Below, piece by piece: positions 1 to 4,994 of a stretch of DNA of 5,122 nucleotides (position 1 is its first letter; each line of letters opens with the position of its first letter). The notes below the pieces were generated by a model that saw nothing but the letters and a program-made list of their open reading frames with translations, did not search any database and was not told the origin of the DNA. The translations under genes were made by a program, and so were the position numbers. Origin of the DNA: an uncultured Lachnospiraceae bacterium (GTDB lineage Bacteria; Bacillota; Clostridia; Lachnospirales; Lachnospiraceae); assembly GCA_902783305.1 (NCBI GenBank), contig CACZQU010000416.1:1-5122 (forward strand). Reading direction: 5' to 3'.

Positions 1-1865
1 CCATAAAACATGGAACCGGAACAGTTGCCGATGGAGAATAACCCTTCAATCGGCTTGTTCTGCTGATTCAGGACCTGTGAAAACTCATTGACCTGCAATC
101 CGCCGGATGTTGCCAGCGATTCCGCCATCTCACGGGTAGCATAGAACGGGGCAGTGTCAATCCTGTGCATTTTGTCTTTCGGATATCCCAGGTCTACATC
201 ACCATCCGCGTCGCACATCTCATTCCAACGATTAATGGAGGCAACGAAGTTTTCAACCGGGACGTCCATAAGTGCGGCCAGCTCTTCCAGCGTGTCAGCC
301 TTTAGCGCGTTTTCACTGGTAGCGGCAGCTGCCCAGACTTCTTTGGGACCGTAGCAGGAGGAAGATGGTGACCACATTTTGTCAACAGCCTCCATCACAT
401 TGGCGTCAGTAATGAAATAATCATACCCGCCATACTGTGACTGCATGGCAGATGCCAGATGATCGTAGGTCTCATATTCGCCGATAAAACGTTTGCCTTC
501 GCTGTTGACGCGCACATACGGCATCAGCTGCATAGGATCCAGCATCAGCGGGTGAGGGTACTCATCCTCCATTGCTCCAATAGCCTTTGCCATTTCATGC
601 CCGTCACCTGTACAGTTGCGGGCATAGGTCAGCCAGGCTATCAGCTGCAGGTCCCTCGGACGGCAGCATTCTTTCAGCTTCTTCAGGTTGTGCTCATACC
701 CGCCGGTTGCCAGCACTACGCCTTTGGCAGTGTTGACACGGATATAGCCATCCGCATTCTTAATATAAGCACCTGTAACTTTGCCTTCTTCATCTGTGAT
801 CAGCTGCACAACAGGGGTCTCATACAGTATTTCCGCACCAGCGTCCAGTACTTTGCCTGTAAAGTATTCCAGCATCTCTGCCGGGGAGCCAAAGGGAATG
901 TTAATTGACGTGTTCCAGCTGTGGTCACCGGAAGTCACGTCATATTTATCTTTGAAATCCGGGAACTCAACGCCGGAATACCCAAAGAATGTCAGCTTGT
1001 AATCTTCGTCCTCGAATGGCATCTGGTCCAGCCACCAGTCCACAGCTTCCCCGTTCGTCTCTATGAGTTTTTTGTAGAGCATGGGGTTAGCACGGTAACC
1101 GTTCTTTATCATAGCTTCGTTGAATATCTCGTCTTTATCAAATTCCACCCCGTACATTTTATGGATCCGGTCGTCCAGACCGCCAATTGTCATGGAATTG
1201 ATAAGGCCGCTGTCATTCTTCTCCGCCACAAGGGTCTTAAGCCCATGCTGGGCACAGGAGAGTGCGCAGGCGATGCCGGACGGGCCAAACCCGCAAACCA
1301 GGACATCTACGTCCTTGGTTTCGGAGACCTTTGACTCGTCAACTGGTTCCTCTTCATATGCAATAACGCCTTCGCCTGCTGCCACAGGAGAATAATTTTC
1401 TGCAGGCTCACATGCAGGCCAATTGGCCGCACCATCTGATGCAGTATCTGCAGTTTCCTCCTGGTCCGGAGCCATGGTTACGACTGTACCACCTGCCTGC
1501 CGGATACAGTCGGCGGCTGCTTCCTTGACAGCATTGCCTGTCACAGTGGCACCGGACACACCGTCAATCTCAAGGCTTTGTGCTGAAAGGATCTGTTCCC
1601 TCAGTACGTCCCCAGCTGCCGCGCCGATACCTTGTGTTTCACCGCTGACATCGATTACCACATCCGTGATGCTCGTCTCGTCAAACGTCATGGTAACTGT
1701 AACTGTGCTCTCCATGCCCTGTGCACTGGCTGTGTAGGTGCCTGGCGTATATCCGCCCGGACTGTTCTCCCCTGCAAATGCAGTCAGCTGCATCAAAGCA
1801 GAACCCGCAATAGTGGCAGCCGCTCCCTTCAGGAACGACCGGCGTGTAAGAATTTGCCTGTTCAT
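1..1865 (-). CDS. Tat-exported FMN/FAD flavoprotein reductase, fumarate reductase/flavocytochrome c superfamily (3' end missing)
   Basis: The gene reads leftward from ATG at 1865 for 621 codons and is still open at the left edge. It is preceded by AGGAGG with a 6-nt spacer. Residues 7-13 (TRRSFLK) are a textbook twin-arginine signal, followed by a hydrophobic stretch and an AFA|G cleavage site near residue 31, so the protein should act outside the membrane. Residues ~38-126 are an FMN-binding domain with SGAT at 104-107; Thr107 is the expected covalent flavin acceptor. The FAD domain begins at ~185 with GFGPSG (192-197) and Glu215 ending the second strand, and ATGGY follows at 386-390. No CxxCH haem motif was seen, so electrons presumably arrive through FMN. 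Relatives reduce fumarate, urocanate, cinnamates or other enoates as respiratory acceptors. Tyr467 and Ala585 stand where fumarate reductases have a catalytic Arg and His, so the substrate is unknown. Only a short C-terminal piece should be missing. Confidence 0.93.
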   Translation of the reverse strand, partial: MNRQILTRRSFLKGAAATIAGSALMQLTAFAGENSPGGYTPGTYTASAQGMESTVTVTMTFDETSITDVVIDVSGETQGIGAAAGDVLREQILSAQSLEIDGVSGATVTGNAVKEAAADCIRQAGGTVVTMAPDQEETADTASDGAANWPACEPAENYSPVAAGEGVIAYEEEPVDESKVSETKDVDVLVCGFGPSGIACALSCAQHGLKTLVAEKNDSGLINSMTIGGLDDRIHKMYGVEFDKDEIFNEAMIKNGYRANPMLYKKLIETNGEAVDWWLDQMPFEDEDYKLTFFGYSGVEFPDFKDKYDVTSGDHSWNTSINIPFGSPAEMLEYFTGKVLDAGAEILYETPVVQLITDEEGKVTGAYIKNADGYIRVNTAKGVVLATGGYEHNLKKLKECCRPRDLQLIAWLTYARNCTGDGHEMAKAIGAMEDEYPHPLMLDPMQLMPYVRVNSEGKRFIGEYETYDHLASAMQSQYGGYDYFITDANVMEAVDKMWSPSSSCYGPKEVWAAAATSENALKADTLEELAALMDVPVENFVASINRWNEMCDADGDVDLGYPKDKMHRIDTAPFYATREMAESLATSGGLQVNEFSQVLNQQNKPIEGLFSIGNCSGSMFY

Positions 1866-1871
1866 GGAAAA

Positions 1872-1877
1872 CCTCCT
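1872..1877 (-). promoter_or_regulatory. Ribosome binding site AGGAGG of the flavoprotein gene
   Basis: AGGAGG on the minus strand lies 6 nt before the ATG at 1865. It fixes that start, because the Tat signal begins immediately afterwards and no other in-frame start is so well placed. Confidence 0.85.
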
Positions 1878-1906
1878 CATGCAAACAGAATTACAAGTAT
1901 TACGAC

Positions 1907-1921
1907 AGTATAATATCATAC
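1907..1921 (-). promoter_or_regulatory. Probable -10 region of the flavoprotein gene inside a near-palindrome
   Basis: On the minus strand TATACT (1912-1907) is a good -10 hexamer that would give a leader of about 35 nt. No convincing -35 is seen at 17-18 nt, so an activator may be needed. The 14-mer at 1908-1921 (GTATAATATCATAC) is a dyad with one mismatched pair. It covers the -10, as a repressor or activator site might. The promoter is inferred from pattern and position only. Confidence 0.35.
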
Positions 1922-1973
1922 GTGGGACTATCCGAAAAGGCATATTTTTGTATATACCGGTAACATAGAGCAC

Positions 1974-2068
1974 TGTGCACGGTGAAATAGAGCCACCCTT
2001 CCGGTTATAAAGAGCCATCTAACCGGGGACAGAGCCACAATCTTTCCGCTTGGCTGAGCCATCCGGTA
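1974..2068. mobile_element. Probable solitary IS21-family-like end with periodic GAGCCA repeats
   Basis: The stretch begins TGTGCACGG at 1974 and carries GAGCCA at 1990-1995, 2012-2017, 2032-2037 and 2056-2061, spaced 22, 20 and 24 bp. CCGGTT (2001-2006) and AACCGG (2021-2026) form an inverted pair around the second copy. IS21-family elements start with TG and carry several phased, roughly 20-bp-spaced repeats near their ends, read as TGGCTC on the opposite strand in some members. No transposase (istA) or helper ATPase (istB) gene is present in the window, and no second end was found, so this looks like a remnant or a non-autonomous derivative. The inner boundary is uncertain and could extend toward 2250. 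The assignment is from remembered pattern, not from a database match. Confidence 0.42.
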
Positions 2069-2176
2069 TCAGACCGTTGCTACTAAGTCAGATTGACAAA
2101 TCCCTGTTCTGTTTAGGTGACAGGTAGATCCTGCCGATAGGTGTGCTTTCAATCGCTTGACTGACTCATATCGTGA

Positions 2177-2246
2177 TCCAGAGGGGCTGTCAAGGCCGCC
2201 GAAGGCGTTTATATAGCCTTGACTGGCCTTCTGGAGCCTTTTTTTT
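2177..2246 (+). terminator. Rho-independent terminator reading rightward
   Basis: An outer stem pairs 2178-2196 with 2216-2234, 16 of 19 positions complementary, including the uninterrupted TCAAGGC/GCCTTGA. An inner hairpin, CGCC-GAA-GGCG, occupies 2197-2207. A run of eight T follows at 2239-2246 after a short gap. The T-run is only on the plus strand, so the terminator acts rightward. No plus-strand gene precedes it in the window. It may belong to the element remnant, or it may insulate the downstream operon from read-through. Confidence 0.72.
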
Positions 2247-2346
2247 GTTGTATCATACCGATTACTTTTCCGAATCTCCCCGTTGATAAAGCATCCTGAC
2301 TGCTAATCTCAAGACTTGCCTGGTGAGTAGCGACCTTTATGTACAT
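2209..2346 (-). CDS. Doubtful small ORF, 45 residues, unknown
   Basis: ATG at 2346 follows GGAGGAGG (2364-2357 on the minus strand) with a 10-nt spacer, which is the only real argument for translation. The product is short and basic toward its end (QQKKGSRRPVKAI), with no signal peptide, membrane segment or recognisable domain. Its 3' end lies inside the inverted repeat of the terminator at 2177-2246. No clear promoter was found upstream on this strand. It could be a degraded start of a gene from the mobile-element remnant or a chance ORF. I do not recognise it. Confidence 0.25.
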   Translation of the reverse strand: MYIKVATHQASLEISSQDALSTGRFGKVIGMIQQKKGSRRPVKAI

Positions 2347-2386
2347 AGTCTCTTTGCCTCCTCCGTGTCTTTTCATATAACAGTGA

Positions 2387-2474
2387 ATAGTAACCATACA
2401 AAGATACTACCAGGTGTTTATACAGCATACTACTTGACAAGCCATAGCATCTATTGTATATTATATAGTATCTT
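2387..2474. promoter_or_regulatory. Cluster of TACTA/TAGTA half-sites around the operon promoter (candidate operator)
   Basis: The pentamer TACTA, or its complement TAGTA, occurs at 2388-2392, 2405-2409, 2428-2432 and 2466-2470. AAGATACTA (2401-2409) and TAGTATCTT (2466-2474) form a perfect 9-bp inverted repeat flanking the promoter, and ATACTAC is directly repeated at 2404-2410 and 2427-2433. The arrangement suggests a regulator binding on both sides of the promoter. The adjacent gene encodes a Nudix/winged-helix protein, a family in which autoregulation is common, so it is the obvious candidate. This is inference. The stretch is AT-rich, which raises the chance rate of such matches. Confidence 0.45.
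2434..2462 (+). promoter_or_regulatory. Sigma-70/SigA-type promoter of the Nudix operon
   Basis: A perfect -35 TTGACA (2434-2439) and TATATT (2457-2462) are separated by exactly 17 nt. Transcription would begin near 2469, giving a leader of about 75 nt before the Nudix gene start at 2545. The core elements are near consensus, so expression would be strong unless repressed, which fits the surrounding TACTA half-sites. Confidence 0.75.
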
Positions 2475-2534
2475 CCAGATATTATTAAATAAGCATATGA
2501 TCATTATCAATTCATGAATTTTGACAGAAGATCC

Positions 2535-2539
2535 GGAGG
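2535..2539 (+). promoter_or_regulatory. Ribosome binding site GGAGG that decides the Nudix gene start
   Basis: GGAGG lies 5 nt before the ATG at 2545. The upstream in-frame TTG at 2521 has no comparable site before it and would place this GGAGG inside the coding region, so 2545 is preferred. Confidence 0.75.
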
Positions 2540-2544
2540 ATGCC

Positions 2545-3288
2545 ATGAAAGCAGAAGATGACGAAAAAGAATTTCTTGAGTCATACGATCCTTCAATATA
2601 TGACCGCCCATCCGTAGCAGTTGACATACTGCCGTTTACTCAGGAAACGGGCAGACTGAAAATCATAATGGTGAAAAGGGGAAAACCGCCGTTCAAGGAC
2701 GCATGGGCACTGCCTGGAGGGTTCATGCGGATAAACGAGTCCGCAGACGAGGCGGCCATGAGGGAGCTGGAAGAAGAAACCGGCATGAAAGCGTCAAGGA
2801 TCGAACAGCTCTATACGTTTTCTGATCCCGGAAGGGACCCAAGGATGAGAGTACTGTCTGTTGCATACCTGTGTATTATAGCAGAAGGTCCCATATCTCT
2901 GGCAGCCGGGACGGATGCATCTGAAGCAGAAGTATTTACTGTAGCAGACCGGAACCCCCTGGAGCTTATCAGTACCAGTGGAGCCGTAATCCATGAGGAC
3001 AATCTGGCTTTTGACCATGCGGAAATCATCAGGACAGCGCTCGCAAGGATGGAAGGGAAGGCGTGGTATACGGATATCGCATTCGCGTTTCTGAGGGACA
3101 GGGAGTCTTTCACTTATAAGGAACTGATGTATGCGTTTGAAGCAGTCCTGGGAAAGCCACAGGTCCCCAGCAATTTCCGGCGGAAGGTGAACGGGATCTG
3201 GAGAATCGAACCGACAGGGAAATACGGGCCACAAAGTGGACTGAGAATACCGGAGCTTTTCCGCTTTGCGGGACGGAATGAAAAGTAA
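2545..3288 (+). CDS. Nudix hydrolase with C-terminal winged helix, NrtR-like
   Basis: The product is 247 residues. The N-terminal Nudix domain (~20-165) has a complete Nudix box at 59-81: Gly59, Glu65, then RELEEETGM at 73-81, matching Gx5Ex7REUxEExGU with all metal-binding glutamates. Residues ~186-241 (from FTYKEL through FRRKV to PELFRF) match the winged-helix DNA-binding module of the NrtR family, which couples an ADP-ribose-binding Nudix fold to repression, often of NAD-related genes. Many true NrtR repressors have a degraded Nudix box. Here it is intact, so the protein may hydrolyse a nucleoside-diphosphate sugar, regulate, or both. It is the first gene after the strong promoter at 2434-2462 and is followed by three same-strand genes with no terminator between. 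It lacks signal or membrane segments, so it should be cytoplasmic. Family assignment is firm; ligand and targets are inferred. Confidence 0.9.
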   Translation: MKAEDDEKEFLESYDPSIYDRPSVAVDILPFTQETGRLKIIMVKRGKPPFKDAWALPGGFMRINESADEAAMRELEEETGMKASRIEQLYTFSDPGRDPRMRVLSVAYLCIIAEGPISLAAGTDASEAEVFTVADRNPLELISTSGAVIHEDNLAFDHAEIIRTALARMEGKAWYTDIAFAFLRDRESFTYKELMYAFEAVLGKPQVPSNFRRKVNGIWRIEPTGKYGPQSGLRIPELFRFAGRNEK

Positions 3289-3322
3289 CAGATCGAACTA
3301 CTGGATTCAACAGGCAGATGGA

Positions 3323-3347
3323 GACTGGCCAGTCACAGGATATCCTG
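3323..3347. repeat. Two adjacent perfect 12-bp palindromes between the Nudix gene and the next gene
   Basis: GACTGGCCAGTC (3323-3334) and CAGGATATCCTG (3336-3347) are each perfectly self-complementary and are separated by a single A. They lie in the 150-nt gap between the Nudix stop and the start at 3439. No T-run follows and no convincing promoter is visible nearby, so neither a terminator nor a promoter explains them. They could be binding sites for dimeric regulators or RNA processing structures. The sequences differ from each other and from the TACTA motif at the operon promoter. Confidence 0.6.
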
Positions 3348-3424
3348 CTTGATAAATCAGCATAACAGAAAGAAAGTAGTTTTCGGCAGTAAAAACAATA
3401 ATAACCAGAACAGGAGAACCGAAA

Positions 3425-3430
3425 AGGGGG
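3425..3430 (+). promoter_or_regulatory. Ribosome binding site AGGGGG that decides the start at 3439
   Basis: AGGGGG lies 8 nt before ATG 3439. The frame is open further up to a TTG at 3349, but that codon has no ribosome site and the extra 30 residues would be a low-complexity Asn/Lys/Arg-rich leader. The same AGGGGG motif precedes the next two genes. Confidence 0.75.
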
Positions 3431-3438
3431 TATTCAAG

Positions 3439-4047
3439 ATGTTTGAAAACGGCTTTGGAGGAATGATGAACGGAATATTCGGGAAAGTGGCCCCGGGAAT
3501 GTGCCGGATTTCCATGAATGGTGGAATTGCAGTAAAAACAGCAAACGGGTATAAAGAATTCGACGTGGACAGTGGAAGACTGACGAACTGTGACAGCTTT
3601 GTGCTGGACGTCGGGGACGACATGTTCTTCTGCGTCCCAACGAACAAGGCGTCCAAAGGGGATATCATCCTGGTCGGAGGAAAACCAAAATGTGTCATAA
3701 GCGCCGGAAAAGACACGATCAAAGTCCTTGGATACGAGGACGGGCAGATCCAGGAGCTTGTACCTGAACGTCATATGTTCCTTGGCGAAACCTATTTCTA
3801 TGGAAAGATCGTTTCCATCTTCGGGAAACGCAAGGGCAGCAAGAAGAAAGGCATGAGCAATATCATGAAGTACATGTTCCTGTCCCAGATGATGAAAGGA
3901 AAAGGAACAGATGGAAGCAGCTCCGGTATAGCCCAGTATCTCCCGTTTATGCTCATGAGCGGGAACGGCGGATTCATGGATGGCCTTTTTGATTTCATGG
4001 ACGAAGTAGATGATGACGTAGAAGCTACGGACGGTGGTGAAGAGTAA
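3439..4047 (+). CDS. Unknown 202-residue protein, beta-rich core with Met-rich, acidic C-terminus
   Basis: I do not recognise this family with confidence. Residues ~1-130 look like a compact, strand-rich domain (MCRISMNGGIAVKT at 21-34, SFVLDVGDDMFFCVPTN at 53-69, KGDIILVGGKPKCVI at 73-87). A basic linker follows at 130-138 (KRKGSKKKG). The segment 139-190 is rich in methionine and glycine (MSNIMKYMFLSQMM, YLPFMLMSGNGGFM) and could form amphipathic or weakly hydrophobic helices, and the tail 184-202 is strongly acidic. No signal peptide is present and no segment is long enough for a confident membrane span. It sits between the Nudix regulator (150 nt upstream) and the vWA gene (34 nt downstream), so it is probably a partner of the vWA protein. 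Coding character is supported by the ribosome site and clean domain layout. Confidence 0.82.
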   Translation: MFENGFGGMMNGIFGKVAPGMCRISMNGGIAVKTANGYKEFDVDSGRLTNCDSFVLDVGDDMFFCVPTNKASKGDIILVGGKPKCVISAGKDTIKVLGYEDGQIQELVPERHMFLGETYFYGKIVSIFGKRKGSKKKGMSNIMKYMFLSQMMKGKGTDGSSSGIAQYLPFMLMSGNGGFMDGLFDFMDEVDDDVEATDGGEE

Positions 4048-4081
4048 AACCGCAGAATTCAAAAGAAAGGGGGATTGAATT

Positions 4082-4948
4082 ATGGGAAGCGGAAGCTGGA
4101 AGAGGGAGGAATTCCACAGATACTCGAAAAGCAGGGGAGAAAAGCTGGATGCATCTGACAGGGTTGTTTCCAGCATGAACATCCAGGAACGGTTCAAAGA
4201 GAAGAAAATTCATCGGGACCTTGATCCCTTTAAAATCATGAGGGAATGCAGGGACACGGAAGAACACCCGGAAACCAGGCCGGTAATTATCGGCCTGGAT
4301 GTTACCGGAAGCATGTCGGATGTCCTGGAAGAAACGGCGAGGTGCATCGGCACTGTAATGAACAATATCATAACAGCAGGAGAAACGATCCCGGAAGCAA
4401 AGGATGTGGAATTCTGCATTGCGGCATATGGCGATTTTGCTTACGACAAAGCTCCGGTACAGTTTTCCCAGTTTGAATCGGATACGAGGATTGCGGAACA
4501 TCTGGACAAGGTATACTTTGAACGCGGCGGAGGAGGGAATTCCTTCGAGTCTACGTCAGCCATATGGTACATGGGTTCCAGGCACTGCGACCTGGACTGC
4601 TGGAAGCGGGGGAGGAAGGGAATTATAATCACTGTCGGGGATGAAGAATGCCCGCCATACCTTCCGCAAGAGCCTTTGGAAAGAGCCACAGGGGACAGAC
4701 TGCAGGGAGATGTCCTGACGAAAGATCTTTATGCGGAAGCTTCCATGAAATACGAGATACACCACATCCATGTCCTGCATAGATGGAAGAACCCGCTTAT
4801 CCGGAAGACATGGGAGGAAGCTGTCGGCGAACAGAATTACCATGAGACCGAAGTAAACGGATTGGGGAACCTGATTACCAGTATTGTTCTGGCTGCCGGT
4901 AAAGAGCAAACAAGCGTTCACGCAGGCGAAGGGCTGATTTCCTGGTAA
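4082..4948 (+). CDS. von Willebrand factor A-like domain (MIDAS) protein
   Basis: The product is 288 residues with ATG at 4082, preceded by AAAGGGGG with an 8-nt spacer. After a basic N-terminal extension (1-65), the vWA fold begins with VIIGLDVTGSMS (68-79), a DxTxS metal-ion-dependent adhesion site formed by Asp73, Thr75 and Ser77. Further landmarks are AAYGDFAYD (114-122), ERGGGGNSFES (147-157) in the place of the third MIDAS loop, and IIITVGDEECPPYLP (181-195), supplying the late acidic residue. The GGGGN loop and the YGD motif resemble vWA domains associated with alpha-kinases more than classical integrin types. This is a family impression. No signal peptide or transmembrane segment is visible, so an intracellular scaffolding or metal-dependent binding role is likely. 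It lies 34 nt after the unknown gene and 46 nt before the PurA-like gene, consistent with one transcript. Confidence 0.87.
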   Translation: MGSGSWKREEFHRYSKSRGEKLDASDRVVSSMNIQERFKEKKIHRDLDPFKIMRECRDTEEHPETRPVIIGLDVTGSMSDVLEETARCIGTVMNNIITAGETIPEAKDVEFCIAAYGDFAYDKAPVQFSQFESDTRIAEHLDKVYFERGGGGNSFESTSAIWYMGSRHCDLDCWKRGRKGIIITVGDEECPPYLPQEPLERATGDRLQGDVLTKDLYAEASMKYEIHHIHVLHRWKNPLIRKTWEEAVGEQNYHETEVNGLGNLITSIVLAAGKEQTSVHAGEGLISW

Positions 4949-4981
4949 AAAAAGGAAATTCCTGGCACAAAGGTTTATAAG

Positions 4982-4987
4982 AGGGGG
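4982..4987 (+). promoter_or_regulatory. Ribosome binding site AGGGGG of the PurA-like gene
   Basis: AGGGGG lies 7 nt before ATG 4995 and repeats the motif found before the two preceding genes (3425-3430 and 4068-4073). It supports translation from 4995 and membership of the same operon. Confidence 0.7.
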
Positions 4988-4994
4988 CGGAGAT

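Larger units (their letters stand above)
1866..2544. other. Intergenic stretch of about 680 bases between divergent genes
   Basis: This gap separates the leftward flavoprotein gene from the rightward Nudix operon. In order it holds the flavoprotein leader and promoter (to ~1921), the GAGCCA array of a probable transposon end (1974-2068), about 100 bases (2069-2176) in which I see nothing definite, the rightward terminator, the doubtful 45-residue ORF, and the operon promoter with its half-sites. An open plus-strand frame at 2323-2517 lacks a ribosome site and overlaps the promoter, so it is not called as a gene. Confidence 0.8.

Noticed and set aside
459..1334. Plus-strand open frames of 149 and 137 codons
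   Set aside because: They are antisense to the flavoprotein gene, whose FAD-domain motifs are continuous through the region. Their translations have no family features.
1974..2068. Reading the GAGCCA array as a CRISPR
   Set aside because: The repeated unit is only 6-7 bp at about 22-bp spacing, with no long identical repeats, no uniform spacers and no cas genes.
2093..2118. TTGACA at 2093-2098 as a possible -35
   Set aside because: No acceptable -10 hexamer lies 16-18 nt downstream.
2323..2517. Plus-strand 64-codon open frame
   Set aside because: It has no ribosome site, runs through the operon promoter, and its translation looks like random AT-rich sequence.
3349..3438. Upstream TTG start adding 30 residues to the unknown protein
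   Set aside because: There is no ribosome site before it, the added sequence is low-complexity, and a well-placed AGGGGG supports ATG 3439.
3307..4197. A 296-codon open frame on the minus strand
   Set aside because: It lies antisense to the 202-residue gene and the start of the vWA gene, both of which have ribosome sites and, for the vWA gene, clear motifs. Its own translation shows no recognisable domain.
4937..4959. 7-bp inverted repeat ATTTCCT/AGGAAAT around the vWA stop codon
   Set aside because: The stem is short and AT-rich with a 9-nt loop and no following T-run, so it is not a credible terminator between the vWA and PurA-like genes.
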